Shown one piece after another: positions 7,832-16,523 of a stretch of 33,382 bases of DNA. The DNA comes from an uncultured Mollicutes bacterium (lineage in GTDB: Bacteria; Bacillota_I; Bacilli_A; RFN20; CAG-826), in the NCBI GenBank assembly GCA_937893635.1, contig CALBGF010000068.1, forward strand, positions 1 through 33,382, given 5' to 3'. The notes under the pieces were generated by a model that saw only the letters and a list, made by a program, of their open reading frames with translations, did not search any database and was not told the origin of the DNA. A program made the position numbers and the translations under genes. Within the stretch, counting starts at the first letter, position 1, and every line of letters begins with the position of its first letter.

Positions 7832-9187
7832 ATGGAAGTTAAATTAGAAAATCTTTCCAAAGTCTTCCCAGGTTCTAAAAATAGACCTGCAACAGTCGCC
7901 GTCAATAATATGAATTTGACAATTCCTGACGGAAAATTGGTAGGATTACTAGGACCTTCTGGTTGTGGCAAGTCAACAACTCTTTATATGATTGCTGGGT
8001 TACATAAAGCTACAGAAGGAAAAATTTATTTTGGTGATTTAGATGTCACAGGCATGCCACCAGAAAAAAGAGGTATTGGACTTGTATTCCAAAATTATGC
8101 ATTATATCCACACCTTACAGTTAGACAAAACATCATGTTCCCTTTGGAAAATATTAGACCTAAATTATCCAAAGAAACAATGTATGAAATCACAAACAAA
8201 ATGGCTGCATTAGTAGATATTGGCAAATATCTTGAACGCAAGCCAAAAGAGTTATCAGGCGGACAACAACAACGTGTCGCAATTGCGCGTGCGTTAGCTA
8301 AAACTCCAAAGGTCTTATTGTTAGATGAACCATTAAGTAACTTAGATGCTCGTTTAAGACTTCAAACTCGTGAAGAAATTAGAAGAATTCAAAGAGAAAC
8401 AGGAATTACAACTATTTTCGTTACCCACGACCAAGAAGAAGCAATGAGTATTTCAGACTTTATTGTAGTTATGTGTAATGGCGTTATTCAACAAGTTGGG
8501 GAACCACAATATGTCTATGATGAACCTGCTAATTTGTTTGTAGCAAAGTTCTTAGGATCTCCTGCTATTAATGTGTTTGATGGTAAAATTAAAAATAATA
8601 AATTATACATTAACAATAAAATTCTTGATTCAAAAGGCTATGAAGGCAATGATGATTTAGATTTAGGTTCAGAAGATGCTTATGAAGCATTTAAAAAAGC
8701 TGGATTTAATGGTGGATATAATGATTTCTTAAAAGTTGTTTATAATTACGAAGAACAAAATGTTGAAAATAATGAAGTGGTAACAGAAGAACCAAAAGTT
8801 TATGAAAAAGGAGAACCTATCGTAGACTTAGAAATTCAAAATGATATCATTCAAAAATTTGTTGATAAAAATCCAAACTTAACTGTTGAAAATATTAATA
8901 GTGCTTTGAACGATGTTAGAATTGAGAAAAAACTTAATAGACAAGTTAAAATTGCTATTCGACCAGAAATGTTTGTTATTGATCCAAAAGGTCGTATACC
9001 AGTTAAGGTTGCTTATGTTGAGCATATTGGTCGTGATATGTCAATTGTTGGTAATATTGATAAACAATCTTCAAAGTTAAGAATAATTATTTCATCAGAA
9101 ATGCGTTCATCTGTCCAAGAAGGATTAATGATGTTCTCTGCAAAAAGATTATATGTTTTTGAAGAAACAGGAGAGAGGATAAAATAA
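7832..9187 (+). CDS. ABC transporter ATP-binding protein, MalK/UgpC/MsmX family
   Basis: This is the ATPase of a binding-protein-dependent importer. Motifs: Walker A GPSGCGKST (41-49), Q-loop Q87, signature LSGGQQQR (141-148), Walker B VLLLDEP (161-167), H-loop H199. The C-terminal regulatory (TOBE/MOBE-type) part begins near 245. The family is usually 360-380 residues; this one is 451, because an acidic insert at about 266-371 interrupts the regulatory part. Family members normally serve sugar or glycerol-phosphate uptake, but the operon also encodes a nuclease, so the substrate may be nucleic-acid derived. The ATG at 7832 has a good AAGGAG site; the frame stays open further upstream without one. 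Its stop overlaps the next start. Confidence 0.93.
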   Translation: MEVKLENLSKVFPGSKNRPATVAVNNMNLTIPDGKLVGLLGPSGCGKSTTLYMIAGLHKATEGKIYFGDLDVTGMPPEKRGIGLVFQNYALYPHLTVRQNIMFPLENIRPKLSKETMYEITNKMAALVDIGKYLERKPKELSGGQQQRVAIARALAKTPKVLLLDEPLSNLDARLRLQTREEIRRIQRETGITTIFVTHDQEEAMSISDFIVVMCNGVIQQVGEPQYVYDEPANLFVAKFLGSPAINVFDGKIKNNKLYINNKILDSKGYEGNDDLDLGSEDAYEAFKKAGFNGGYNDFLKVVYNYEEQNVENNEVVTEEPKVYEKGEPIVDLEIQNDIIQKFVDKNPNLTVENINSALNDVRIEKKLNRQVKIAIRPEMFVIDPKGRIPVKVAYVEHIGRDMSIVGNIDKQSSKLRIIISSEMRSSVQEGLMMFSAKRLYVFEETGERIK

Positions 9188-10119
9188 TGGAAGGAAAAAG
9201 AGATGGTTGGAAAGCTGCTCTTGCTCTAGCTCCTGCATTAATAGCATTATTTGTATTTATGATTATACCAATCATATATGCTGTATTAATGTCTTTTATG
9301 GAAGATTTCAGTTTTAATGAAGGCGGACTTATTAATTTCTTTGCAAATTCATATGTACAATTTCCTTCATTAAGAGGTTATGCTGATGTATTAGGAGATC
9401 CTGATTTCCAAAGAGCTCTTGGCAATACCGCTTTACTTGTTATAGTATCTGTTCCATTAACTATTATAATTTCGTTAATGATGGCAGTTTGCTTAAATAG
9501 TATTAAAAAATTGCAAGGATTATATCAAACAATATTCTTCTTGCCATATGTGACTAACTCAATTGCTTTAGGTATGGTATTCAAAGTTATCTTTGGTAGA
9601 GATACTGGTTTATTAAATGCTATATTAGGCACAACAGGCAAGGCATGGATTACTGGTGGCAGATGGGAAATGTTTGCAGTTATTGTAACTTATACTATTT
9701 GGACAGGATTAGCTTTTAAAGTATTAGTATTTATGTCTGGACTTCAAAGCATCGATAAACAATATTACGATGCTGCTAGAATTGATGGAACAAGTAGAGG
9801 AAGAATTTTCAGAAAAATTACTGTTCCATTGTTATCTCCTCAAATTCTTTATATTACTATTACATCATTCATTGGTGCATTCAAAGCTTATACAAGTGTT
9901 ATTTCCATCTTTGGCGGAGGATCTAATGGTTTAGGTAACTTTGGTGGTAGTAGTGGTAAAGAATGGTTAACTGTTGTTGGTTATATTTATCAATTTGTTG
10001 ACGGATCACAAAATGGTGGTTTAACTAAAGCAGCAGCAGGATCAGTTATATTACTTATTATAATTATGGCAATTACTGGCGTACAATTCTTAGTCAGTAA
10101 AAAGAGAGTCCATTATTAA
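9187..10119 (+). CDS. ABC transporter permease, MalF type
   Basis: An inner-membrane channel subunit with about six transmembrane helices, the first at about 10-35. The EAA loop that docks the ATPase is clear: YYDAARIDGTSRGRIFRKI followed by TVPLL (about residues 195-218). The start ATG shares its A with the stop of the ATPase gene (TAATG), and the ribosome site is GGAGAGGAT just upstream, so translation is coupled. A glycine/serine-rich periplasm-side stretch (GGGSNGLGNFGGSSGK) lies before the last helix. It pairs with the following permease to form the heterodimeric pore. Confidence 0.93.
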   Translation: MEGKRDGWKAALALAPALIALFVFMIIPIIYAVLMSFMEDFSFNEGGLINFFANSYVQFPSLRGYADVLGDPDFQRALGNTALLVIVSVPLTIIISLMMAVCLNSIKKLQGLYQTIFFLPYVTNSIALGMVFKVIFGRDTGLLNAILGTTGKAWITGGRWEMFAVIVTYTIWTGLAFKVLVFMSGLQSIDKQYYDAARIDGTSRGRIFRKITVPLLSPQILYITITSFIGAFKAYTSVISIFGGGSNGLGNFGGSSGKEWLTVVGYIYQFVDGSQNGGLTKAAAGSVILLIIIMAITGVQFLVSKKRVHY

Positions 10120-10130
10120 GGAGGTAAAGT

Positions 10131-11054
10131 ATGGTAGAACGCGATATGTACTTTGCTGATGAAAAAGCAAGAAAAAGATACCAAATAACTAATGTTATTA
10201 CAAAAATATTACTTTATACTTTCTTAACTATAATGGCAATATTTATGTTAATTCCATTTTATTGGATGATTAACACATCTTTAAAAAGCCGCGCAACAAT
10301 GTTAGAAGAAAATTCTCGTGGCATGCCTTATTTCTTTGCTCCAAATCCAACTTTAGATAATTTTAAGATTATTTTAATTGGTAGTTCTGGAAGATCTTCA
10401 GAATTCTTGCAATATTTCTTAAATACATTAATTGTTGGTATTTGTAGCACAATAATTACTGTAGTTACAACAGTACTTGCAGCTTTCGCTTTTGCAAGAT
10501 TAGAGTTCAAATTAAAAGAACCAATATTTATGGTTTTATTAGCCACTATGATGATTCCTGGAGAAATGATGGTTATTACCAATTTCCAAACAATCATGGC
10601 TCTTAACTGGGATAACAAATATGTTGCATTAATATTGACGCACGCAATTAGTGTATTCTATATATTCTACATGCGACAAACATTCCAACAAATACCAAAT
10701 GAATTATATTTGGCAGCTAAAGTTGATGGTTATGGTGATTTTAAATATTTATGGAAAGTAATGATTCCAATTGCTATGCCAACAATTGTTACAATTATTA
10801 TTTTATCAGTAATGGGATCTTGGAATGCTTATATTTGGCCAAACTTGGTTGCCTCTGGTACACATCCTTGGTTTGGTAATTCTATGAAACTCGTATCAAA
10901 TGGTTTGATGGCAACATTCTCTAGTGAATTTAGTTCGCAAGATGAAGTAATGCTAGCAGGATCATTTGTTGTTACGCTTCCTTTATTTATTTTCTTCTTA
11001 TGCTTTAGAAAATATATTATGCGTGGCGTATCAAGAAGCGGAATCAAAGGTTAG
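10131..11054 (+). CDS. ABC transporter permease, MalG type
   Basis: The second pore subunit, 307 residues with about six helices. The EAA loop ELYLAAKVDGYGDFKYLWKV precedes the sequence MIPIAMP. The short C-terminus, which ends in a basic RGVSRSG, is usual for MalG-like partners. TAAGGAGGT at about 10117-10125 precedes the start, 11 bases after the first permease. The order ATPase, MalF-like, MalG-like, binding protein gives a complete importer. Confidence 0.93.
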   Translation: MVERDMYFADEKARKRYQITNVITKILLYTFLTIMAIFMLIPFYWMINTSLKSRATMLEENSRGMPYFFAPNPTLDNFKIILIGSSGRSSEFLQYFLNTLIVGICSTIITVVTTVLAAFAFARLEFKLKEPIFMVLLATMMIPGEMMVITNFQTIMALNWDNKYVALILTHAISVFYIFYMRQTFQQIPNELYLAAKVDGYGDFKYLWKVMIPIAMPTIVTIIILSVMGSWNAYIWPNLVASGTHPWFGNSMKLVSNGLMATFSSEFSSQDEVMLAGSFVVTLPLFIFFLCFRKYIMRGVSRSGIKG

Positions 11055-11093
11055 TAGCGCGTTAAGCGTTAAAATAAAAGGAAGGGAAAAAAT

Positions 11094-12725
11094 ATGAAAA
11101 ACAACTTTAAATTATTAAGTGTCATGTCAATGATTAGTGTTATGACACTTGGAGTAACAGGATGTTCAAATGTTAAAAAAGGTAGTGTTGTTGAACCTAA
11201 TGTTATTTCTATTAGCAAATTAAAAGAAAGGTACACAGAAAATAATCCAATTCAAATTAATTTCTGGACAGGTTTTGGTAAAGATATTACTGAAGGCTTA
11301 GACCAAATCATTGCAGACTTTGAAGCAGAATATCCTTACATTGATATTGTTCATGAATCAAAAGGTGGATATTCAGGATTAACAAAAGCTATTAACTTAG
11401 CTATTACAACTAGAAAATATCCACAAGTTGCTCTTGGTTATCCAGATCACTTCGCTCAATATATCTATAATGGTATTCAATGTGACTTAAGTGGATACAT
11501 CAATAGTAGTGATCCAGATTTAGCAATTGATATCGATGACTTCAATGCTGATTTCTTAAAAGAAAACTTAGAACTAGCTTATAAGAACGATGATACATCA
11601 ACTCCTTACATAATGGGTTTACCATTTAACAAATCAACAGAAGTAATGGTATATAACAAGACATTATTTGATTTCTATGGATTAACTGTTCCAACCACTT
11701 GGGATGAAGTAAAAACCGTTGCGGAACAATTCCAAACAAAGTTAAATGCTAATATTGGTGGAAAAGCAAATGTAGGTTCTACATTTGGTAAGAAAATTTA
11801 TGTTGTAGGAGATGCTACATACTATTCTTATTCTGAAAATAATAAAACTGTTGTAGTTGATGCTCAAGGTAATACAGTAGATACTTCTAAAAACAATCCT
11901 ATTCAAGGTGTTGATGCTACATTTGATTTCTCAGGTGTTGCTGCAAAAGATTTCTACCCAATTGGATATGATTCACAAGCTAACTTCTTTATTACATCAT
12001 TAAGACAATTTGGTTCTGAATATACAAAACGTGGCGCAACAGTAGAATCTGGTTATGTTGCTTTTGATACTCCAGAAGCAAGAGAAATGATTAATTACTT
12101 CAAAGATATGAATGAAAAACACTATTTAGGTATTCCATATACTTGGGAAGAAGAATCATATTGTTCAAATCCATTCAAAGCATTAAAATTAGCAATGACA
12201 ATTTCTTCATCTGCTGGTTTATCTTATAATATTGCAGCTGGTGCAAAATTCAAAATTGGTATTGCTCCAGTACCTTATAAGAGTGCTGATAAGAAATTTG
12301 TAATTTCTCAAGGTACTAACATTGCTATGTTAAAAGCAAATGATTACCAAAACTTAGCTTCTTGGTTATTCATTAAATATTTAACAACTGAAAAGAATGC
12401 TGACTTTGCTATTAAAACAGGTTACCTTCCAGTAACAGATTCAGCAAAGAATTCTGAAGAATACCAAGATTTCTTAAATCAAAAAATTGGTACTGATGCT
12501 GATAAAGCAAGAATTGCAGCAGCAGATGTAGCTAATAATACTTATGGTGATGGAACTTGGACAAACTTCGTTGATCCTGCATTCCGTGGTTCCAATGCAA
12601 TTCGTAACACAGTTGAATCTGCAATGCCTATGGCTTTCTATGGTAATGAAGGAACAACATATACTGCAGATCAATTAATTCAGTATTTATATAGACAATT
12701 AAACACATACGTCGAAAATAAATAA
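11094..12725 (+). CDS. Extracellular solute-binding lipoprotein (family 1)
   Basis: The substrate-capture subunit of the importer. A lipoprotein signal peptide ends in the lipobox VTGC, with the modified cysteine at C24. The mature protein begins its fold with INFWTGFGKDITEGLDQIIADF, typical of family 1 binding proteins, where bulky ligands bind between two lobes. At 543 residues it is longer than most (400-450), and the extra length suggests added loops. The ligand cannot be told from sequence; the family mostly binds sugars. It is followed after 11 bases by the surface nuclease gene, so it may bind nucleosides, nucleotides or oligonucleotides, which is inference. Confidence 0.9.
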   Translation: MKNNFKLLSVMSMISVMTLGVTGCSNVKKGSVVEPNVISISKLKERYTENNPIQINFWTGFGKDITEGLDQIIADFEAEYPYIDIVHESKGGYSGLTKAINLAITTRKYPQVALGYPDHFAQYIYNGIQCDLSGYINSSDPDLAIDIDDFNADFLKENLELAYKNDDTSTPYIMGLPFNKSTEVMVYNKTLFDFYGLTVPTTWDEVKTVAEQFQTKLNANIGGKANVGSTFGKKIYVVGDATYYSYSENNKTVVVDAQGNTVDTSKNNPIQGVDATFDFSGVAAKDFYPIGYDSQANFFITSLRQFGSEYTKRGATVESGYVAFDTPEAREMINYFKDMNEKHYLGIPYTWEEESYCSNPFKALKLAMTISSSAGLSYNIAAGAKFKIGIAPVPYKSADKKFVISQGTNIAMLKANDYQNLASWLFIKYLTTEKNADFAIKTGYLPVTDSAKNSEEYQDFLNQKIGTDADKARIAAADVANNTYGDGTWTNFVDPAFRGSNAIRNTVESAMPMAFYGNEGTTYTADQLIQYLYRQLNTYVENK

Positions 12726-12736
12726 GGTGATTAAAT

Positions 12737-14206
12737 ATGAAGAACAAATTAATTAAAGCAATATTTACCACACTAGTAATTGGCATGATGGCAAGTTGCG
12801 GATCAAATGATAATGGTCCGCTAACACCAGCTGATTTAGAAAAACATGGTACACCTGTAACCGATAAAACAAAATTAAGAGACCCTAATTTTGAAACAAA
12901 AGATTTTATTGATACGGGTATTGGCTTAGTAGAAAGTGTTGCTTTCTGTACTGATGGTGATACTACAAACTTTATGGTTAAACATAATGGTAAATATGAA
13001 AAAATCACTATTAGATACAATGGTATTGATACACCAGAATCTACTGGTAGAATTGAACCATGGGGAAAACAAGCTAGTAAGTTTAATGCTGATAAATTAA
13101 ATAATGCTTATCGTGTTGTATTGGATTGTGAAAGAAATATTTATGATACAGTCGATGGTAATGGACGTTATTTAGGAATGGTTTGGTATCAACCTACTAA
13201 AGATTCAGATTTTAGAAATTTAAATCTTGAACTTGTTGAATTAGCTTATAGTAAGAATTATAACTATGAAACTGAGTCAGTTTACTTCAATGCATTTAAA
13301 GAAGCTGGTGATTATGCTGAAAGATGCGGCGCAAAAGTATATGGCGAAAAAGACCCAATATTTGACTATACTGAACATATTTATGAATATGTAAATGGTT
13401 ATGGTGTCCAAGGAATTTATGATAATTATTATGATTATACAAATGAAAATGGTGAAACTGTTCCGGGTATTGGTGAAACCGAAACACACTCGGGTTCTAA
13501 ATGCCATGTCAAAGGCGTTGTTGTTGGTATGATTGGTGACTCATTTGTATTAAGAGATTTGTTCAAGAGCGAAAAAACTGGATTATATGCCACAATTTAT
13601 TGCTTTACAGCTTACGGATCATCAATGGCTTCAATCTTAAAAGTTGGCTTAGTTGTTGAGTTCTATTGTACAGCAACACAATTTAATGGTAATATTCAAT
13701 TAAGTAATATTAATGTTAAATTCTCTGGCAAACAAAAATTTGTTGTTGAAAATGATTATGAAAATGATGAATTTATTCCATTTACTGGACCAACAGAAAC
13801 TTATCCAGAATTAAATCTTGATCCAATTAGTATTGATAATACTACCGCTACTAAGGCAATCTTAGAATCTAAGAAAAATCAATATATTGAAACAACAATC
13901 ACAATAAGAAACATCGAACAAGGCGACCGTGATCCTGATGGTAATATCATTAGTGGTACGGAATATAATTCTTATTTTAGAAAAGATGCGAGCAAGGGAC
14001 ACTTAACAATTTATGCAAGATTAAATAATGGCCTTGTATTTAACTTAAGAGTTGATGGCTCTACTTCGCCTTTCCCAGATGAAACTTTATTTGAAGTTGG
14101 AAAGAGTTATAAAGTAAAAGGATATATGATTCCTTATTTCGATAATTATCAAATGATGATGTTTAATAATATAGCATCATACAATTATATTACACCAATT
14201 AATTAA
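12737..14206 (+). CDS. Surface lipoprotein nuclease: SNase domain plus two OB-like domains
   Basis: A signal peptide with lipobox MASC (C21) anchors the protein outside the cell. Residues 60-200 match staphylococcal (thermo)nuclease, with the catalytic set complete at family spacing: D75, R93, D98, E101 and R144, equivalent to S. aureus D21, R35, D40, E43 and R87. It should therefore be an active, calcium-dependent, sugar-nonspecific nuclease. Two beta-rich OB-like segments follow (about 250-340 and 375-480), reminiscent of the SNase/OB arrangement in B. subtilis YhcR. It lies 11 bases after the binding-protein gene, in the same apparent operon as the importer, which suggests that its cleavage products are imported. 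Confidence 0.92.
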   Translation: MKNKLIKAIFTTLVIGMMASCGSNDNGPLTPADLEKHGTPVTDKTKLRDPNFETKDFIDTGIGLVESVAFCTDGDTTNFMVKHNGKYEKITIRYNGIDTPESTGRIEPWGKQASKFNADKLNNAYRVVLDCERNIYDTVDGNGRYLGMVWYQPTKDSDFRNLNLELVELAYSKNYNYETESVYFNAFKEAGDYAERCGAKVYGEKDPIFDYTEHIYEYVNGYGVQGIYDNYYDYTNENGETVPGIGETETHSGSKCHVKGVVVGMIGDSFVLRDLFKSEKTGLYATIYCFTAYGSSMASILKVGLVVEFYCTATQFNGNIQLSNINVKFSGKQKFVVENDYENDEFIPFTGPTETYPELNLDPISIDNTTATKAILESKKNQYIETTITIRNIEQGDRDPDGNIISGTEYNSYFRKDASKGHLTIYARLNNGLVFNLRVDGSTSPFPDETLFEVGKSYKVKGYMIPYFDNYQMMMFNNIASYNYITPIN

Positions 14207-14222
14207 AGGGAGAAAAAACACA

Positions 14223-15323
14223 ATGAATAAAAAAATAGGATTTTTAGCAGCAGGATTAATGTCTTTATCATTAATGTCATGCTCAAATGAAGCTAAAACA
14301 ATCGCAGAAGAAGCAGTTAAAGGTGCTGCTATTCTTACAGCAAATTATGAAAAAGTAACTTCTCAATTACAAATGATTAATCAAATCACAGTTTTAGTAG
14401 GAGAAGAAGATGTTGTTGTACCACTTACATGGGAATCAAGTCAATTTACAATTCTTGAAGATAATGATTTGCATGTTACTTATGCTACACCTATAAATTT
14501 ACCTGAAGTAGGAGCGGCTGATGTTGATTATACTTTAACTGCAACAGCAACTTATAAAGGTGCAAAAGCTCAAAAAGTGTTTACTGGAAAATTATCTGCT
14601 ACTGCTAAAGTTGATAAAGTTACAGTAGCGGAATTTAAAAAATTACCAGTTGATTCTAATAAAGAAGTAATTGTCGAAGGAGTTATTAGAAAATCATTTG
14701 GCGGCTCTACTAGTGCTGTTTTAACAGATGATACAGGATCAATCTTAGTATATACACAAAATGCTATTGATTCTTATGTTCCAGGTCGTAAAGTTGCAGT
14801 TAGAGGAACTAGAGGAAGCCATGGTAAATATGTATATGATTCTACAGGAAACAAAGTCATGCAAACAGAAGATCCAACAAAGAATCTAGAAATTCCTTAT
14901 GATGAATTAATCTATACTTCAATGGAAGTTTTAGATGTTTGTAATGAACAAGCAAGTCTTCAAGGTGCCATTTCTACAACAGTTGATGAAGTTAATAAAT
15001 GGGTAGTCGATCCTTCTAACACTTCATTTGTTAATCACTCTGGCGAATTATTAAAAATGACTTGTGATATCGTTAAATATGATCCAGGTTCATACCACGT
15101 TTGGGAAGCTTGTCCAACAGGACAAAAAAGTCCATACATTCAATTTTACTGCAATAGTAATGTTACTGATAATTTAAATGATATAGATGATTATTTAACA
15201 CCATTCGAAGGTAAAAAAGTAGAGTTAGGTTTATTTGTTTACGACTTTAATAGTAAATATAATAATTCTAAACTTAAAAACACATTTAGATTCATACCTG
15301 TAAGTGTTACAGTAATTGCTTAA
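14223..15323 (+). CDS. Lipoprotein with Ig-like and OB-like domains
   Basis: The signal peptide ends in lipobox LMSC (C20). Residues about 41-125 form an atypical bacterial Ig-like domain (TW at 69-70, then LTATATYKGAKA at 105-116). The same domain recurs alone in the gene at 16093. Residues 148-196 (VIVEGVIRKSFGG ... GRKVAVRGT) look like an OB-fold, and a second beta-rich region covers about 255-360. No catalytic motif is seen. As the last gene of the apparent operon, 17 bases after the nuclease, it may bind nucleic acid at the surface and present it to the nuclease or importer. Function is inferred only from domains and context. Confidence 0.85.
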   Translation: MNKKIGFLAAGLMSLSLMSCSNEAKTIAEEAVKGAAILTANYEKVTSQLQMINQITVLVGEEDVVVPLTWESSQFTILEDNDLHVTYATPINLPEVGAADVDYTLTATATYKGAKAQKVFTGKLSATAKVDKVTVAEFKKLPVDSNKEVIVEGVIRKSFGGSTSAVLTDDTGSILVYTQNAIDSYVPGRKVAVRGTRGSHGKYVYDSTGNKVMQTEDPTKNLEIPYDELIYTSMEVLDVCNEQASLQGAISTTVDEVNKWVVDPSNTSFVNHSGELLKMTCDIVKYDPGSYHVWEACPTGQKSPYIQFYCNSNVTDNLNDIDDYLTPFEGKKVELGLFVYDFNSKYNNSKLKNTFRFIPVSVTVIA

Positions 15324-15346
15324 TTATATCTATTTTAAATATAAAT

Positions 15347-15376
15347 GGGACTGTTCAAGAAGGGCAGTCTCTTTTA
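15347..15376 (+). terminator. Terminator of the ABC/nuclease operon
   Basis: GGGACTG (15347-15353) pairs with CAGTCTC (15365-15371) with one G-T pair, followed by TTTTATT. It separates the operon from the RNase gene. Confidence 0.75.
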
Positions 15377-15382
15377 TTATAT

Positions 15383-15412
15383 TTGCTTTATGAAGCTTAG
15401 TTATGCTAAAAT
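15383..15412 (+). promoter_or_regulatory. Promoter of the barnase-like gene
   Basis: TTGCTT (15383-15388) and TAAAAT (15407-15412) are 18 bp apart, with an extended TG motif (TGCTAAAAT, 15404-15412). This supports separate transcription of the RNase after the preceding terminator. Confidence 0.6.
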
Positions 15413-15466
15413 AATAAAAATAGAAAAACTTGAAAGTTGGTGAAACGAATTTTTAATTCGAAAGCA

Positions 15467-16021
15467 ATGAAAAATAAACATATAATATTCTCAATTTTAT
15501 TTTTAACTCTTTTTCCTTCTTTAATATCTTGTGATGATAATAAAACAATTGTAGTTGTACCACCATCTATTTCAATAAAAACAAGTGTTCCTTGCTCATC
15601 TTTATATCACTATGGTGATAGTGGAACTGTACCATCTTTATCTAAGACTAAGTATTATACTTCTAAAGACGATGTAGCGTTATATTTGAAAACTTATAAC
15701 GATTTACCTGATAATTATATACGAAAAGACCAGTATAATAATGGCGGAAAAAACACATATGGTTCTAGCACTAGAGTTGGTGGAGATTATTTTTCTAATA
15801 AATATGGGAATGGCGAATATATGATTAGCGTCGCTCGATCAATGACTGAATGTGATATTGCAAAGTCTAACACCAATAGAGGTGTTGAAAGATTAGTGTA
15901 TAGCAGTGATTTTAGAATATTTTATACAAGTGATCATTACGATACTTTTCAAGAATATTTAGGTTATAAAAACTGGGGGCCAAAGTTTAACAAAGGAGGA
16001 TTTGTTGCTATTTGTAAATAG
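15467..16021 (+). CDS. Barnase-family ribonuclease lipoprotein
   Basis: A signal peptide with lipobox LISC (C22) leads to a domain closely matching barnase from about residue 62. Shared stretches include LPDNYI (80-85), VGGDYFSN (104-111) and LVYSSD (143-148), with TSDHYDTF at 154-161. The catalytic set is complete with barnase spacing: K87, E128, R138, R142 and H157, equivalent to K27, E73, R83, R87 and H102. The enzyme should cleave single-stranded RNA at the outer surface. About 25 extra residues follow the usual C-terminus. Starts TTG (15437) and GTG (15440) are open in frame with no better ribosome site; the ATG at 15467 gives a clean signal peptide (184 residues). No barstar-like inhibitor is visible in the window. 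Confidence 0.92.
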   Translation: MKNKHIIFSILFLTLFPSLISCDDNKTIVVVPPSISIKTSVPCSSLYHYGDSGTVPSLSKTKYYTSKDDVALYLKTYNDLPDNYIRKDQYNNGGKNTYGSSTRVGGDYFSNKYGNGEYMISVARSMTECDIAKSNTNRGVERLVYSSDFRIFYTSDHYDTFQEYLGYKNWGPKFNKGGFVAICK

Positions 16022-16029
16022 TAACACTC

Positions 16030-16058
16030 TTGCACATTTAAAATTAAAGTATTATATT
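16030..16058 (+). promoter_or_regulatory. Promoter of the small Ig-like lipoprotein
   Basis: TTGCAC (16030-16035) and TATATT (16053-16058) are 17 bp apart, close to consensus. No terminator is visible between the RNase gene and this promoter, so read-through may add to its transcription. Confidence 0.65.
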
Positions 16059-16092
16059 ATTTGTGTAAAAAGTAGTTGGAGCTAGATGTTTT

Positions 16093-16482
16093 ATGAGAAA
16101 GACTAATGTTTTAGGTACCATTTTTGTATTATCCTCTCTTGGATTATCTTTATTCTCTTGTTCTTCAAGTAAAAATGAAGAAATTGTTAATAGAGCATTA
16201 GATACTATTCAAGAAAGAGTATATGAAAAAATTAGAAATGTGGTATCTTTTAAGAAGAAGGTTGCTTTGGTTTATGATGATGAATCAATTAATGTTGAAG
16301 TTTCTTGGGAATTTACACCAAAAGATTGTTTTGAGATTATGGAAGAAAAAGATGATTCATTTGCTGCAAAACCAATGCCTACTGATGTTGAAATAGAAGT
16401 AACTCTTGTTGCAACAGCAACATATAAAGGCAGTAAAGCAAGCAAAACAATTAATGGCATAATTATGCCAACAACTAAATAG
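16093..16482 (+). CDS. Small lipoprotein with a single Ig-like domain
   Basis: A 129-residue lipoprotein with lipobox LFSC (C23). After a short helical linker (about 30-50) the mature part is one beta-rich domain with VEVSWEF and, near the end, VTLVATATYKGSKASK. It lines up with residues 41-125 of the lipoprotein at 14223 (TW, then ATATYKGAKA), so the two are paralogues and this one lacks the OB region. GGAG (16078-16081) is the ribosome site. No enzyme motif is present; a binding or scaffold role at the surface is likely but not shown. Confidence 0.8.
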   Translation: MRKTNVLGTIFVLSSLGLSLFSCSSSKNEEIVNRALDTIQERVYEKIRNVVSFKKKVALVYDDESINVEVSWEFTPKDCFEIMEEKDDSFAAKPMPTDVEIEVTLVATATYKGSKASKTINGIIMPTTK

Positions 16483-16523
16483 TTTTTTCTTTGATATTTA
16501 AGAGAATTTCTTGCTTTTTATGC

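Noticed and set aside
7832..11054. Confident annotation as a sugar or glycerol-3-phosphate transporter
   Set aside because: The family suggests it, but the operon contains no sugar enzyme and does contain a nuclease, so the substrate is left open.
12628..13020. 130-residue open frame on the minus strand across the binding-protein/nuclease junction
   Set aside because: It lies antisense to two well-supported genes, has no ribosome site and its translation resembles no family.
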